From Brenneria nigrifluens DSM 30175 = ATCC 13028 (GTDB lineage: Bacteria > Pseudomonadota > Gammaproteobacteria > Enterobacterales > Enterobacteriaceae): DNA of 64,000 bases. The stretch is taken from assembly GCF_005484965.1 (NCBI RefSeq), contig NZ_CP034036.1:1426001-1490000 (forward strand). The letters run 5' to 3'. The notes below the pieces were generated by a model. The model made no database searches, had not been told where the DNA came from, and saw only the letters and a list, made by a program, of their open reading frames with translations. The position numbers were made by a program, and so were the translations under genes. Shown one piece after another: positions 24,331 through 32,342 of the stretch; positions within the stretch are counted from its first letter, which is position 1, and each line of letters starts with the position of its first letter.

Positions 24331-24906
24331 ATTTTTTTTCATTACGCCACACAAAATCGCATCGTGTCTTTAAATTCAAAGAGATAGCGTGATTTTTTGC
24401 AAATTTTAGAATTGACGAAAAACGGCAAAACTGAAAAAAGCTGAAATTTGTTTCAATGATTTCAGTTGGCATCGGAACGCACCAACCCAGCCACGGCGCG
24501 GGCTGGCGGGTTGGTTTGTAGAAAAAGAAAATTGAAAAATTTCTATGATCCGAAAACCGCAGGCGGGTGCGGTGTAGTGCCGATTTTGTCATGTGAGTGT
24601 TTATTTGTGTTGGCACTGATTGCGTTAGCGGGGCGTGGTTGAGATATCTTGCAGAAGGTAGTATTTTTAGTTAATAGCTAAATACGAAGCGTATAGTGTG
24701 ATTGAGAACGATTTAACACGTTAACGCCTGAGTCACTATACTTAGCGCATGTTCTGTGTATGGGTTAGGTTCAGGTATAACTGATGACTATTTTTCAGGA
24801 AGCTCTATGTTTCAGAAAAAATGTGATATCGATTTTTGAAGTATCAGCAGAACGCTTGATTTTTAGATTTTATTGGCTTTTTGTTCTATATGCTAAGGAG
24901 GAACAA
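24331..24906. other. Intergenic region between the satellite core and the ATPase-Toprim cargo
   Basis: About 580 bp with no gene I can support. A hairpin lies at 24481-24515 (ACCAACC-CAGCC / GGCTG-GGTTGGT with a 3-base bulge), which may terminate core transcription. GC content falls sharply after about 24650, where the cargo begins. The cargo promoter must lie in the last 250 bp. Confidence 0.5.
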
Positions 24907-25992
24907 TTGATAGATTCATTAATTCTAAAAAATTATAAAAACTTTAAACTCTTAAAGTTAGATGATCTGAAGCGGATTAATATTTTTTCTGGAAAAAATA
25001 ACACGGGAAAAACATCCGTATTAGAAGCGATTTTTATGTTTTATGATCGTGCTTCTCCAGATCTAACAATTAAATCCAATGTATGGCGAGGTGTAACAAA
25101 TATTGAGCTTAGCCCATCTTATCTATGGCAACCTTTTTTTTATAATTTTGATTTAAGTGAGACCGTTTCTATAGAGATTACGGATTCTGGACACAAGGGG
25201 AAGGCTGAATATAAACATGTGGAAGAAACTGTTCAAAACTTGACCATTCCTAAAGACTCTATTATAAGAAATAAAATAGAATCTTCTGGTAATATATTAA
25301 TGGGATCATTAGAGTCAAGTTATTATGGAGATAAGGACCGGTCTGTTGGTAAAACATCATTATTTGTCAATAATAATCAATTAAATATGAATGTTAATGA
25401 TTTGATGGGAGTCACGAAAGAAACAATATTTTTGAATTCATCAGCTAGAGGTAATGGACAACATGATGCTGAAAGGTTAGGTAAACTTGATATAGAAGAA
25501 GGTTTAGATGAAATAACAGATTATCTGCGTATTATAGAACCCCGACTAAAGAGCGTTAGTATCGTACCTAAAGGTTCACACAGTATAGTCTATGCGGATA
25601 TTGGATTGAAAAGGAAAATACCTTTATCTTCCATGGGGGAAGGGATTAATAAATTTCTTTCAGTTCTAGTCTCTTTGCTCACAAATAGTAAAGGTATTGT
25701 TTTAATTGATGAAATTGAAAATGGGATACATTATTCTTTTTTTCCTAAAATTTGGGAAATAATAGATAAGGTTTCTAAAGATAAAAAAACACAAGTCTTT
25801 ATCACTACGCATAGCAATGACGTTATTAAAGGTGTGTATTCGTACTGGAAAGAGAATTCACAAGATATTTCTGTGAAAGATAAGGATCTTTGTTTTATTC
25901 GGTTTGATGAAATAAATAAAAATATAATTCCTAAATATTATGATAGCTCGGCTCTTAATGCTGCGGTTGATCGTGAATGGGATGTTAGATGA
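24907..25992 (+). CDS. ABC/OLD-type AAA ATPase of a two-gene defence candidate
   Basis: A 361-residue ATPase of the AAA_15/AAA_21 (OLD-like, SMC-related) class. It shows Walker A GKNNTGKTS (29-37), signature LSSMGEG (240-246), Walker B IVLIDEIENG (264-273) and the H-loop TTHSND with H302. The TTG at 24907 is chosen because a full AAGGAGG sits five bases upstream; the ATG at 24784 lacks one and adds an unrelated hydrophobic segment. It overlaps the Toprim gene by 4 bp (ATGA). Such pairs (PARIS AriA-AriB, split OLD) sense phage proteins and trigger growth arrest. The gene is far more AT-rich than its neighbours, indicating recent acquisition. Confidence 0.85.
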   Translation: MIDSLILKNYKNFKLLKLDDLKRINIFSGKNNTGKTSVLEAIFMFYDRASPDLTIKSNVWRGVTNIELSPSYLWQPFFYNFDLSETVSIEITDSGHKGKAEYKHVEETVQNLTIPKDSIIRNKIESSGNILMGSLESSYYGDKDRSVGKTSLFVNNNQLNMNVNDLMGVTKETIFLNSSARGNGQHDAERLGKLDIEEGLDEITDYLRIIEPRLKSVSIVPKGSHSIVYADIGLKRKIPLSSMGEGINKFLSVLVSLLTNSKGIVLIDEIENGIHYSFFPKIWEIIDKVSKDKKTQVFITTHSNDVIKGVYSYWKENSQDISVKDKDLCFIRFDEINKNIIPKYYDSSALNAAVDREWDVR

Positions 25993-26612
25993 TGATAGAA
26001 AATAAAAAGTTACTTCTTGTTGAGGGAAAGGATGAAGAAGGTTTTTTTGAGGCCCTTTGTGATTTTTTAGGAATTGGTGATATTAAGATTATTAAAACTA
26101 ATGGGAAAGAGAGATTTAAACCAGAGTTTGATGCTATAATTAATGCGCCTGGATTTGAGATCGTTACTTCATTAGGGATTGTACGTGATGCTGATAATAC
26201 AATGGCTGGTGCAATTAGCAGCATTAATAGTTCTCTTAAGAAACATAACATGCCCCAACCTCAAGGTCATAATACATTTTCTAGTAATGAAAAAATCAAG
26301 GTTGGTATATTTATTGCTCCAGGGTTTCAGGATAATGGAATGCTTGAAAACTTGGTGTTAGAAACAGTATTAACACATCCAGTTAAAAAATTCAGCGATA
26401 AGTATATTGATGATCTTAAGGGAAATCTAGCTCCGACAGTTGATGACTGCCAATATAATTTTCCTAGAAATGAACATAAAGCTAGGCTTCATAGTTTCTT
26501 AGCAGGGATGGAGCACTACGTGCCAAGCTTAGGAATTGCAGCTCAGAAAGGATACTTTAATTTGGCAAGTGAGTCTTTAAATGATATTAGTCATTTTTTA
26601 AGATCTTTATAG
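25989..26612 (+). CDS. Toprim-fold effector candidate (DUF3226-like)
   Basis: A 207-residue protein with a Toprim start, KLLLVEGKDEEGFF, placing the catalytic glutamate at E12, and the metal-binding pair D67/D69 in GIVRDADN. Toprim domains of this kind cut DNA or tRNA in OLD, Gabija and PARIS-type systems. The length and the APGFQDNGMLE segment fit DUF3226 better than the DUF4435 of PARIS AriB. It is coupled to the ATPase by ATGA and convergent with the integrase, 14 bp away. The nuclease role is inferred from the fold and the partner. Confidence 0.78.
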   Translation: MMIENKKLLLVEGKDEEGFFEALCDFLGIGDIKIIKTNGKERFKPEFDAIINAPGFEIVTSLGIVRDADNTMAGAISSINSSLKKHNMPQPQGHNTFSSNEKIKVGIFIAPGFQDNGMLENLVLETVLTHPVKKFSDKYIDDLKGNLAPTVDDCQYNFPRNEHKARLHSFLAGMEHYVPSLGIAAQKGYFNLASESLNDISHFLRSL

Positions 26613-26626
26613 ATGGGAATGGATAA

Positions 26627-27814
26627 TTAAACATGATTACACTGTGAGCATTTTATTAAAAAATGTCCATACCACTGCAACATTTCCCTACGCCTTTCCA
26701 GATACTGCGCATGATTATAAGTTCCACGGATGGAATTTTTATCAACATGCGCAAGTTGGGTTTCAATCCATGCGCTGTTAAATCCATGTTCGTGCAAAAT
26801 GGTACTCATGGTATGCCTGAAGCCATGACCGGTAAGCCTGCCGTGATAACCCAGCATCTTGATCACTTTATTAATCGCGGCATCGCTCATCGGCTTTCTA
26901 GTGTCATTTCGGCCAGGAAAAACAAGCTGATAATAACCAGTAAGCACTTTCAGTTCTTTCAGAATAGCAATCGCTTGTGTGGATAGCGGCACCAAATGCG
27001 GGCGGCGTTTCTTCATACGTTCTTTGGGGATCTCCCATAGCGCATTCTCTAAATCAAACTCAGCCCATTCAGCCGAGCGTAATTCAATGGTTCTTACTCC
27101 GGTCAGCATTAAAAGCTGAGTGGCGTATTTTGTGATCTGGCTTCCTTTGTAATTATTGACTGCCTTAACAAAGTCGGGCAGTTCACTTTCGGTGAGGAAC
27201 GGGAAATGATTGCTCTTTGGCTTGTTCATGGCGCTGGCCAGATCCGGTGCCGGGTTATACATAGCGCGTCCCGTTACCACCGCGTAACGGAATACTTCAC
27301 CACAGCGGCGGCGAATCTTGCTGGCTTGTTCCAACGCACCACGTTTTTCGATCTTTTGCAGAACGGACAAGAGTTCAAGCGGTGTGATCTGGTCTATCGG
27401 GCGTTTACCCAGGAACGGAAAAATTTCTTTTGCCAGATAGTGTATAACTTCTTTGCCATACCCTTCTGACCAGGTAGCGAGTTTTGAGGTGTGCCATTCT
27501 CTCGCTACTACTTCAAAGGTGTTTTCCGTAGAGAACTGCAAAGAGAGCTTATCCGCTCTACGGGCGTCGCTGGGATTAATACCGTTGCCTAACATGGCTC
27601 TGGCTTCATCACGTTTCTTACGAGCGTCGGCAAGAGACACGGTATCGTAAGTGCCAAACGAAATGAGTTTAGGCTTACCGGCGAATCGATAGCGGAAGCG
27701 CCAACCCTTTGTCCCTTTGGTATCAATCAGTAAAGACAGCCCGTTGCCGTCATTGAGTGTGTAGGGTTTGTCCTGGGCTTTCGCCTTCTTTATTTTTAGG
27801 TCGGTTAGCAGCAT
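26627..27814 (-). CDS. int: P4-type tyrosine integrase
   Basis: A 395-residue site-specific recombinase of the P4/CTX family. It has an N-terminal arm-binding DUF4102 domain (TDLKIKKAKAQDKPYTLNDG), a SAM-like core-binding domain, and the catalytic domain with R241 (TGVRTIELR), H330-R333 (HGFRH), H356 (LAHVD) and the nucleophile Y366 (GTYNHAQY). It reads away from the tRNA, starting about 160 bp from it, the standard geometry for P4-like elements. All catalytic residues are present, so excision should be possible with the AlpA-type protein as directionality factor. Confidence 0.93.
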   Translation of the reverse strand: MLLTDLKIKKAKAQDKPYTLNDGNGLSLLIDTKGTKGWRFRYRFAGKPKLISFGTYDTVSLADARKKRDEARAMLGNGINPSDARRADKLSLQFSTENTFEVVAREWHTSKLATWSEGYGKEVIHYLAKEIFPFLGKRPIDQITPLELLSVLQKIEKRGALEQASKIRRRCGEVFRYAVVTGRAMYNPAPDLASAMNKPKSNHFPFLTESELPDFVKAVNNYKGSQITKYATQLLMLTGVRTIELRSAEWAEFDLENALWEIPKERMKKRRPHLVPLSTQAIAILKELKVLTGYYQLVFPGRNDTRKPMSDAAINKVIKMLGYHGRLTGHGFRHTMSTILHEHGFNSAWIETQLAHVDKNSIRGTYNHAQYLERRREMLQWYGHFLIKCSQCNHV

Positions 27815-27873
27815 GTGTATAAGAAAAAGATCGAACTGAGTGTATACACGATTCTATACGCATATGTGTATAG
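27815..27873. promoter_or_regulatory. Clustered GTGTATA palindromes at the integrase promoter
   Basis: A perfect palindrome GTGTATACAC lies at 27840-27849, and a 20-bp near-palindrome (CTATACGCAT / ATGTGTATAG, one mismatch) at 27854-27873. A further half-site GTGTATA at 27815 abuts the integrase start. These are probably binding sites for the AlpA-type protein or integrase arms controlling int and excision. Confidence 0.5.
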
Positions 27874-27975
27874 CTTCTACAAGATTTTATGGTATCAGTT
27901 AAGACAGGGGGTTGATTGTATTTTTTGTTTTTAAAGGGTTTTTTAGACGATTGGAGAATGTGTAAGATAGTGTTC

Positions 27976-27998
27976 TGGTGTCCCCGACTGGAATCGAA
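27976..27998 (+). repeat. Right attachment site (23 bp, within tRNA-Arg)
   Basis: The 3' end of the tRNA gene, including CCA, is repeated exactly at 15816-15838 in the same orientation. Integration kept the tRNA gene whole on this side. Confidence 0.9.
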
Positions 27999-28050
27999 CC
28001 AGTAACTAGCCCTTAGGAGGGGCTTGTTATATCCGTTTAACTACGGGGAC
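27976..28050 (-). tRNA. argW: tRNA-Arg, anticodon CCU
   Basis: The minus strand folds into a full cloverleaf: a 7-bp acceptor stem GTCCCCG/CGGGGAC, an anticodon arm AGCCC-CTCCTAA-GGGCT giving anticodon CCT, the T-arm GGTTCGATTCC, and an encoded CCA. It decodes the rare AGG codon. It matches E. coli argW, a well-known integration site, and sits next to yfdC as expected. The satellite uses its last 23 bases as attachment site and leaves it functional. Confidence 0.97.
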
Positions 28051-28126
28051 TTAGCGCGGAGCCATTATACGCATTTTGGCCCCGATAATAAGCACTTGAC
28101 TGCTCGTTTGCTCAAAGTGTCAGCAC

Positions 28127-29074
28127 TCAGGCCGCTTTTTTACCCGTCGCCGGTTTTTCCCCGCCGCCTGTCGGCGCTTTCTTGTTTTGGCTGCTCATAT
28201 CGTTACGGATTTGGGCATGGCTTATCAAGGCGAAAATAAAGGTGCCGCCGATAATGTTGCCCGCCAGCGTCGGCAGCGCAAAAGGCCAGAGAAAATCCTG
28301 CCAGGTGATTTGACCGATAAACACCAGGTAAAAAATTTCCGAGGCGCCGGCGACAATGTGGGTGAGGTTGCTGAAAGCGATCAGCCAGGTCATGATGATG
28401 ATGATCCATATTTTGGCTGAACCGGAGCGGGGGAGCATCCAAACCATGGTGGCGATAATCCAGCCGGAAACCACCGCGTTGGAGAACATTTCACCCGGCG
28501 AGTTTTTCATCACTTTCAGGGAAAGCTCGATTAGCGCATCGCGGGTGGCGCCGTCAAAAACGGGCATATAGGTGAACGCCAGCGCCGCCAGCGCCGTACC
28601 CGCCAGATTGCCGCCCAGCACCAGCCCCCATAGCCGGGACAGCAGATAAAAGTTATGCCGTGCCGGGTTTTGCATGATGGGCAGTACCGCGGTCACGGTA
28701 TTTTCGGTAAACAGCTGCTGGCGCGCCATAATAACGATGACAAAACCGATGGTGTAGCCAAAGCTCTGCAGTAAAAAAGCGCCGGGTACGCCCACCAGAT
28801 TGATGTGCAATATGCCGATGGCCATAAACGACGTCCCCATGGACAGGCCCGCGGCGACGGCCGACCAGAACAGCGCCATGGCGTCACGTTCCAGCTCTTT
28901 CTGTCCTTCCTGGCGGATCTCTTCATGGATGGCGGCGGCGGGAGAGGGCAGGATATCTTCATCAATCTCGATCTCTTTTCCCTGGCTTTTTTCTTCGCTT
29001 TCGACTTCGTTATCATCATTCCGCGGCTTGGCTTTTTCCTTATGAATAGGCTTTTTCGCTGACGGTTGATTCAT
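28127..29074 (-). CDS. yfdC: YfdC, formate/nitrite transporter family protein
   Basis: A 315-residue inner-membrane protein of the FNT family. A highly charged N-terminal tail of about 65 residues is followed by six predicted helices with FNT features such as GILHINLVGVPGAF and GNLAGTALAAL; the C-terminus is basic. E. coli YfdC also has the long charged tail and lies next to argW. Its substrate is unproven; formate, nitrite or another small anion are possible. Confidence 0.9.
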   Translation of the reverse strand: MNQPSAKKPIHKEKAKPRNDDNEVESEEKSQGKEIEIDEDILPSPAAAIHEEIRQEGQKELERDAMALFWSAVAAGLSMGTSFMAIGILHINLVGVPGAFLLQSFGYTIGFVIVIMARQQLFTENTVTAVLPIMQNPARHNFYLLSRLWGLVLGGNLAGTALAALAFTYMPVFDGATRDALIELSLKVMKNSPGEMFSNAVVSGWIIATMVWMLPRSGSAKIWIIIIMTWLIAFSNLTHIVAGASEIFYLVFIGQITWQDFLWPFALPTLAGNIIGGTFIFALISHAQIRNDMSSQNKKAPTGGGEKPATGKKAA

Positions 29075-29409
29075 CTGTGTTCCCTCTGTTTTTCTGCTGA
29101 TGGTTATAGCGTAGCCATTTTCAACATATCTGGTAGCGACGGTCGTGCGGTTGCGGGCTTATGCTATGATTCTGTCATGCTGGCGGAGGGTAGCGCGCGT
29201 CGGGCGCGGTTTAACCGAGCGGACCGGCCGGCCGTATTTCCCCTGTCGGGGGATTATTGAGAGTTGTCTGACAATCGTCCGAAAAGACAGGAATACACAA
29301 GCCGAAGTAGAAGCGAAGCAATAAAATGTTACACTGTTGGCCGATATTCCGCCCTCGCCGCAGCTTGGGGTATGACAGGCAGAACGTAGTATAAACAGGG
29401 AGAACAGAT
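29075..29409. other. Divergent intergenic region yfdC-mlaA
   Basis: About 335 bp holding both promoters. I see no gene, repeat or named operator. Confidence 0.5.
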
Positions 29410-30171
29410 ATGAATTACCGCCTGAGTGGGGTGGCGTTTGCCAGCTTGTTGCTCGTTGGCTGCGCCAGCTCCGGGGATCGCTCTCAAGAAGGGCGTTCGG
29501 ACCCGCTTGAAGGTTTCAACCGTTCCATGTTCAGCTTTAACTACAACGTGCTGGACCCTTATCTGGTAAGGCCGGCGGCCGTTGCGTGGCGGGATTATGT
29601 ACCGACGCCGGCGCGCAACGGGCTGAACAACTTTTTCGGTAACCTGTCGGAACCCGCGGCAATGGTGAACTACTTTATTGAAGGCAAGCCGTACAAGGCG
29701 ATGATTCATTTCAACCGTTTCTTTCTCAATACCCTGTTGGGAATGGGCGGTCTGATTGACGTGGCGTCAATGGCGAACCCCAAACTTGCAAAAGAGGAGC
29801 CTCGCCGTTTCGGCAGTACGCTGGGTAATTACGGTATAGGATATGGGCCGTACGTGGTGTTGCCTGGCTATGGCAGCGTCACCATCCGTGAAGACGGCGG
29901 CGGTTACGTCGACACGCTCTATCCGGCGTTGAGCTACCTGACATTCTGGATGTCGGCGGGTAAATGGGTGCTGGAGGGGTTGGAAACGCGGGCGCAGTTG
30001 CTGGATTCCGACGGACTGCTGCGTAACTCTTCCGATCCTTATCTGATGGTGCGCGAAGCCTATTTCCAACGGCATGATTTTCTGGCCGGCGACGGGCAGC
30101 TTAACGCGCCGGTAAATCCCAATGCGGCGGCGATTGAAGACTCGCTGGGCGAGATCGACTCCGCCCAGTAG
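29410..30171 (+). CDS. mlaA: MlaA (VacJ) outer-membrane lipid asymmetry lipoprotein
   Basis: A 253-residue lipoprotein precursor with lipobox LLLVGC (Cys18). MlaA forms a doughnut in the outer-membrane inner leaflet with OmpC/F and passes mislocalised phospholipids to MlaC. The family signatures DPLEGFNRSMFSFNYNVLD, NLSEPAAMVNYF and RFGSTLGNYGIGYGPYVVLP are all present. Length matches E. coli (251). It is transcribed alone and followed by a terminator. Confidence 0.96.
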   Translation: MNYRLSGVAFASLLLVGCASSGDRSQEGRSDPLEGFNRSMFSFNYNVLDPYLVRPAAVAWRDYVPTPARNGLNNFFGNLSEPAAMVNYFIEGKPYKAMIHFNRFFLNTLLGMGGLIDVASMANPKLAKEEPRRFGSTLGNYGIGYGPYVVLPGYGSVTIREDGGGYVDTLYPALSYLTFWMSAGKWVLEGLETRAQLLDSDGLLRNSSDPYLMVREAYFQRHDFLAGDGQLNAPVNPNAAAIEDSLGEIDSAQ

Positions 30172-30542
30172 CGACGCGTCGTGCTGACCAAGGCGCCTGC
30201 GGGCGCCTTTAGCTTTTATAAAATGCTGCTAAACTTGTTTCCCATTGGGGTATTACTCGATTTGTTTCGTAAAAGTTATTACATTGTTGACTGTTTATTT
30301 ACTTACAAAAATTTCTTTTCTTCTCCAGATAACAATAATGTTGTGTGCTGGCCAGAGCCGATGCCCCTTTGATGCTGAAAAGAGTCAGCCAATTGATTTT
30401 TTTGTTAAAAACCGTATTAACAAAAAGGTCATGAAATGATGGTTTTTCGCTATGAAAGGTGCAGGGTCTTGCTGACGATAAGGGATGTCTGAAAAGTCTA
30501 TTTGCCTGCAATTATAAAAATTCAATGAATAGAGATATAAGT
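30172..30542. other. Intergenic region mlaA-mqo
   Basis: About 370 bp. The first 40 bp hold the mlaA terminator; the rest is AT-rich and should contain the mqo promoter. No operator can be named with confidence. Confidence 0.5.
30190..30209 (+). terminator. Terminator of mlaA
   Basis: A perfect 8-bp stem AAGGCGCC/GGCGCCTT with loop TGCG, followed by TAGCTTTTAT, 19 bp after the mlaA stop. Confidence 0.75.
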
Positions 30543-32132
30543 ATGAAAAAACTACTCACGATGATTTTATGCCTGAGCATGGTTGGGATATCCCCACTGG
30601 CGACGGCGGAAGAAAACGGCACCGCGGACAAAACTACGGATGTGGTGCTGATTGGCGGCGGTATTATGAGCTCGACCCTTGGCGTCTATTTGCAAGAGCT
30701 TCAGCCCGACTGGTCGATCGACATGATCGAACGTCTGGATAACGTCGCGGAAGAGAGCTCTAATGGCTGGAACAACGCCGGCACCGGTCACTCCGCCTTT
30801 ATGGAGCTGAACTATACGCCGGAGCCTAAGAATGAAAGCGACCCGGTCAATATCAGTAAAGCGGTAGAGATCACCGAAGCCTTCGAGATATCGCGCCAGT
30901 TCTGGTCGCATCAGATTAAAAACGGCGTGCTTCACGATCCGCACTCCTTTATTAACAGCGTGCCGCACATCAGCTTTGTATGGGGGGATGAAAACACCCG
31001 CTTCCTGCAACGCCGCTATGAAGCGATGCAGCACAGCACGCTATACCGCGGGATGGAATTTTCCGATGATCCGAACGTCATCAAAGAGTGGGCGCCGTTG
31101 ATTATCGAAGGCCGCGATCCGGCACAGAAAATCGCCGCCACCCGTATGCCCATCGGCACGGATGTCAACTACGGCGAAATTACCCGCCAGTTGGTGCGCT
31201 CTCTGCAGAAAAAGCAGAATTTCGCCCTGCACCTTAATTCTGAAGTCCGTGATATCAAACGTAATGCGGATAACACCTGGAGCATCACCTACGCCGATCT
31301 GAAAAACGGCGAGAAAGAGAGCGTGGTCAAAGCCAGGTTTGTCTTTATCGGCGCGGGCGGGGCGGCGTTGCAACTGCTGCAGAAATCCGGTATTCCGGAA
31401 GCTGACGGCTACGGCGGTTTCCCGGTCGGCGGCGATTTTCTGGTAACGGAAAATCCTGAAATAGTGAAGCGCCATCTGGCGAAAGTTTATGGCAAAGCGT
31501 CCGTCGGCGCGCCGCCGATGTCGGTTCCGCATCTGGATACCCGTATTTTCGACGGCAAGCCGGTGCTGCTGTTCGGGCCGTTCGCCACATTTTCCAGCAA
31601 GTTCCTGAAAAATGGTTCGCTGTGGGATCTGGTAGATTCGGTTACCCTGTCCAACGTTTTACCCATGGCGAAGGTGGGGCTGGACAATTTCGATCTGATT
31701 AAATATCTGATTAGCCAGGTGATGATGGACGACGACGACCGTTTCGCCGCATTGAAGGAGTATTTCCCCGACGCGAAGAAAGAAGACTGGAAACTGGTCG
31801 TTGCCGGACAGCGCGTACAGGTTATCAAGAAAGATGAGGATAAAGGCGGCGTGCTGAAGCTGGGCACCGAGATTGTCAGCTCGCAGGATGGTTCCATCGC
31901 CGCCTTGCTGGGCGCCTCTCCGGGCGCGTCCACCTCGGCGCCGATCATGCTGAGCCTGCTGAAAACGGTCTTTAAGGATAAGGTCGCGACGCCGGAATGG
32001 CAGGCCAAGCTGAAGGAAATCATTCCTTCCTACGGCCAGACGCTGGACGGCAATATTGAATTGACCAATAAGATCCGCAGCTACACCAGCAGCGCCTTGC
32101 AGTTGAACTATATTGAAGTAAAACCGGAATAA
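30543..32132 (+). CDS. mqo: Malate:quinone oxidoreductase Mqo
   Basis: A 529-residue FAD enzyme that oxidises malate to oxaloacetate and passes electrons to quinone at the inner membrane. It shows the FAD-binding fold VVLIGGGIMSSTLGVYL, then NGWNNAGTGHSAFMELNYTP and AALLGASPGASTSAPIML near the end. The N-terminus MKKLLTMILCLSMVG...ATA is a signal-like hydrophobic segment, also present in E. coli Mqo. The ATG at 30543 is chosen because it starts that segment; ATG at 30525 is possible. It is a single-gene unit with a terminator at 32302. Confidence 0.96.
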   Translation: MKKLLTMILCLSMVGISPLATAEENGTADKTTDVVLIGGGIMSSTLGVYLQELQPDWSIDMIERLDNVAEESSNGWNNAGTGHSAFMELNYTPEPKNESDPVNISKAVEITEAFEISRQFWSHQIKNGVLHDPHSFINSVPHISFVWGDENTRFLQRRYEAMQHSTLYRGMEFSDDPNVIKEWAPLIIEGRDPAQKIAATRMPIGTDVNYGEITRQLVRSLQKKQNFALHLNSEVRDIKRNADNTWSITYADLKNGEKESVVKARFVFIGAGGAALQLLQKSGIPEADGYGGFPVGGDFLVTENPEIVKRHLAKVYGKASVGAPPMSVPHLDTRIFDGKPVLLFGPFATFSSKFLKNGSLWDLVDSVTLSNVLPMAKVGLDNFDLIKYLISQVMMDDDDRFAALKEYFPDAKKEDWKLVVAGQRVQVIKKDEDKGGVLKLGTEIVSSQDGSIAALLGASPGASTSAPIMLSLLKTVFKDKVATPEWQAKLKEIIPSYGQTLDGNIELTNKIRSYTSSALQLNYIEVKPE

Positions 32133-32301
32133 CGTTGTGATATGGCGTTGATAAGGCCGTGCAAGCGGCCTCAGCCCATTGATAAAGCTCGTTATTAGGG
32201 AGAGCGTGGCGAGGGGCCGTAGCGGCGTAAGCCGCCGGAGCGCCCCTCGGTACGGTAGGCCCGGGTATCGCCGACTTACAGGCGACTTTGTCAGCAATCT
32301 C

Positions 32302-32324
32302 AGGTCGCGCAAGCGGCCTTTTTT
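32302..32324 (+). terminator. Terminator downstream of mqo
   Basis: A 7-bp stem AGGTCGC/GCGGCCT (one G-T pair), loop GCAA, then six Ts. It lies 170 bp after mqo and just before the fadL stop, so it insulates convergent genes. Confidence 0.65.
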
Positions 32325-32342
32325 ACGTTACGGAGCGCAGGT

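Larger units (their letters stand above)
15816..27998. mobile_element. P4-like satellite element integrated at tRNA-Arg(CCU)
   Basis: A 12.2-kb element between 23-bp direct repeats. Order: att, IS1 relic, AlpA-type regulator, 285-aa unknown, P2-type capsid protein, gpO-type protease, immunity leader, Icd-like and three small genes, alpha-type primase-helicase, iteron array, Ogr/Delta-like activator, cos candidate, ATPase-Toprim pair, P4-type integrase, att/tRNA. It differs from classical P4 in having no sid or psu gene and in carrying its own shell protein and protease. The core is GC-rich like the host; the cargo pair is strongly AT-rich. The genes needed for replication and integration look intact. 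Confidence 0.88.

Noticed and set aside
24784..24906. An N-terminal extension of the ATPase starting at the ATG at 24784.
   Set aside because: The strong AAGGAGG before TTG at 24907 and the normal OLD-type N-terminus (IDSLILKNYKNF) mark the real start. The extension is an unrelated hydrophobic stretch.
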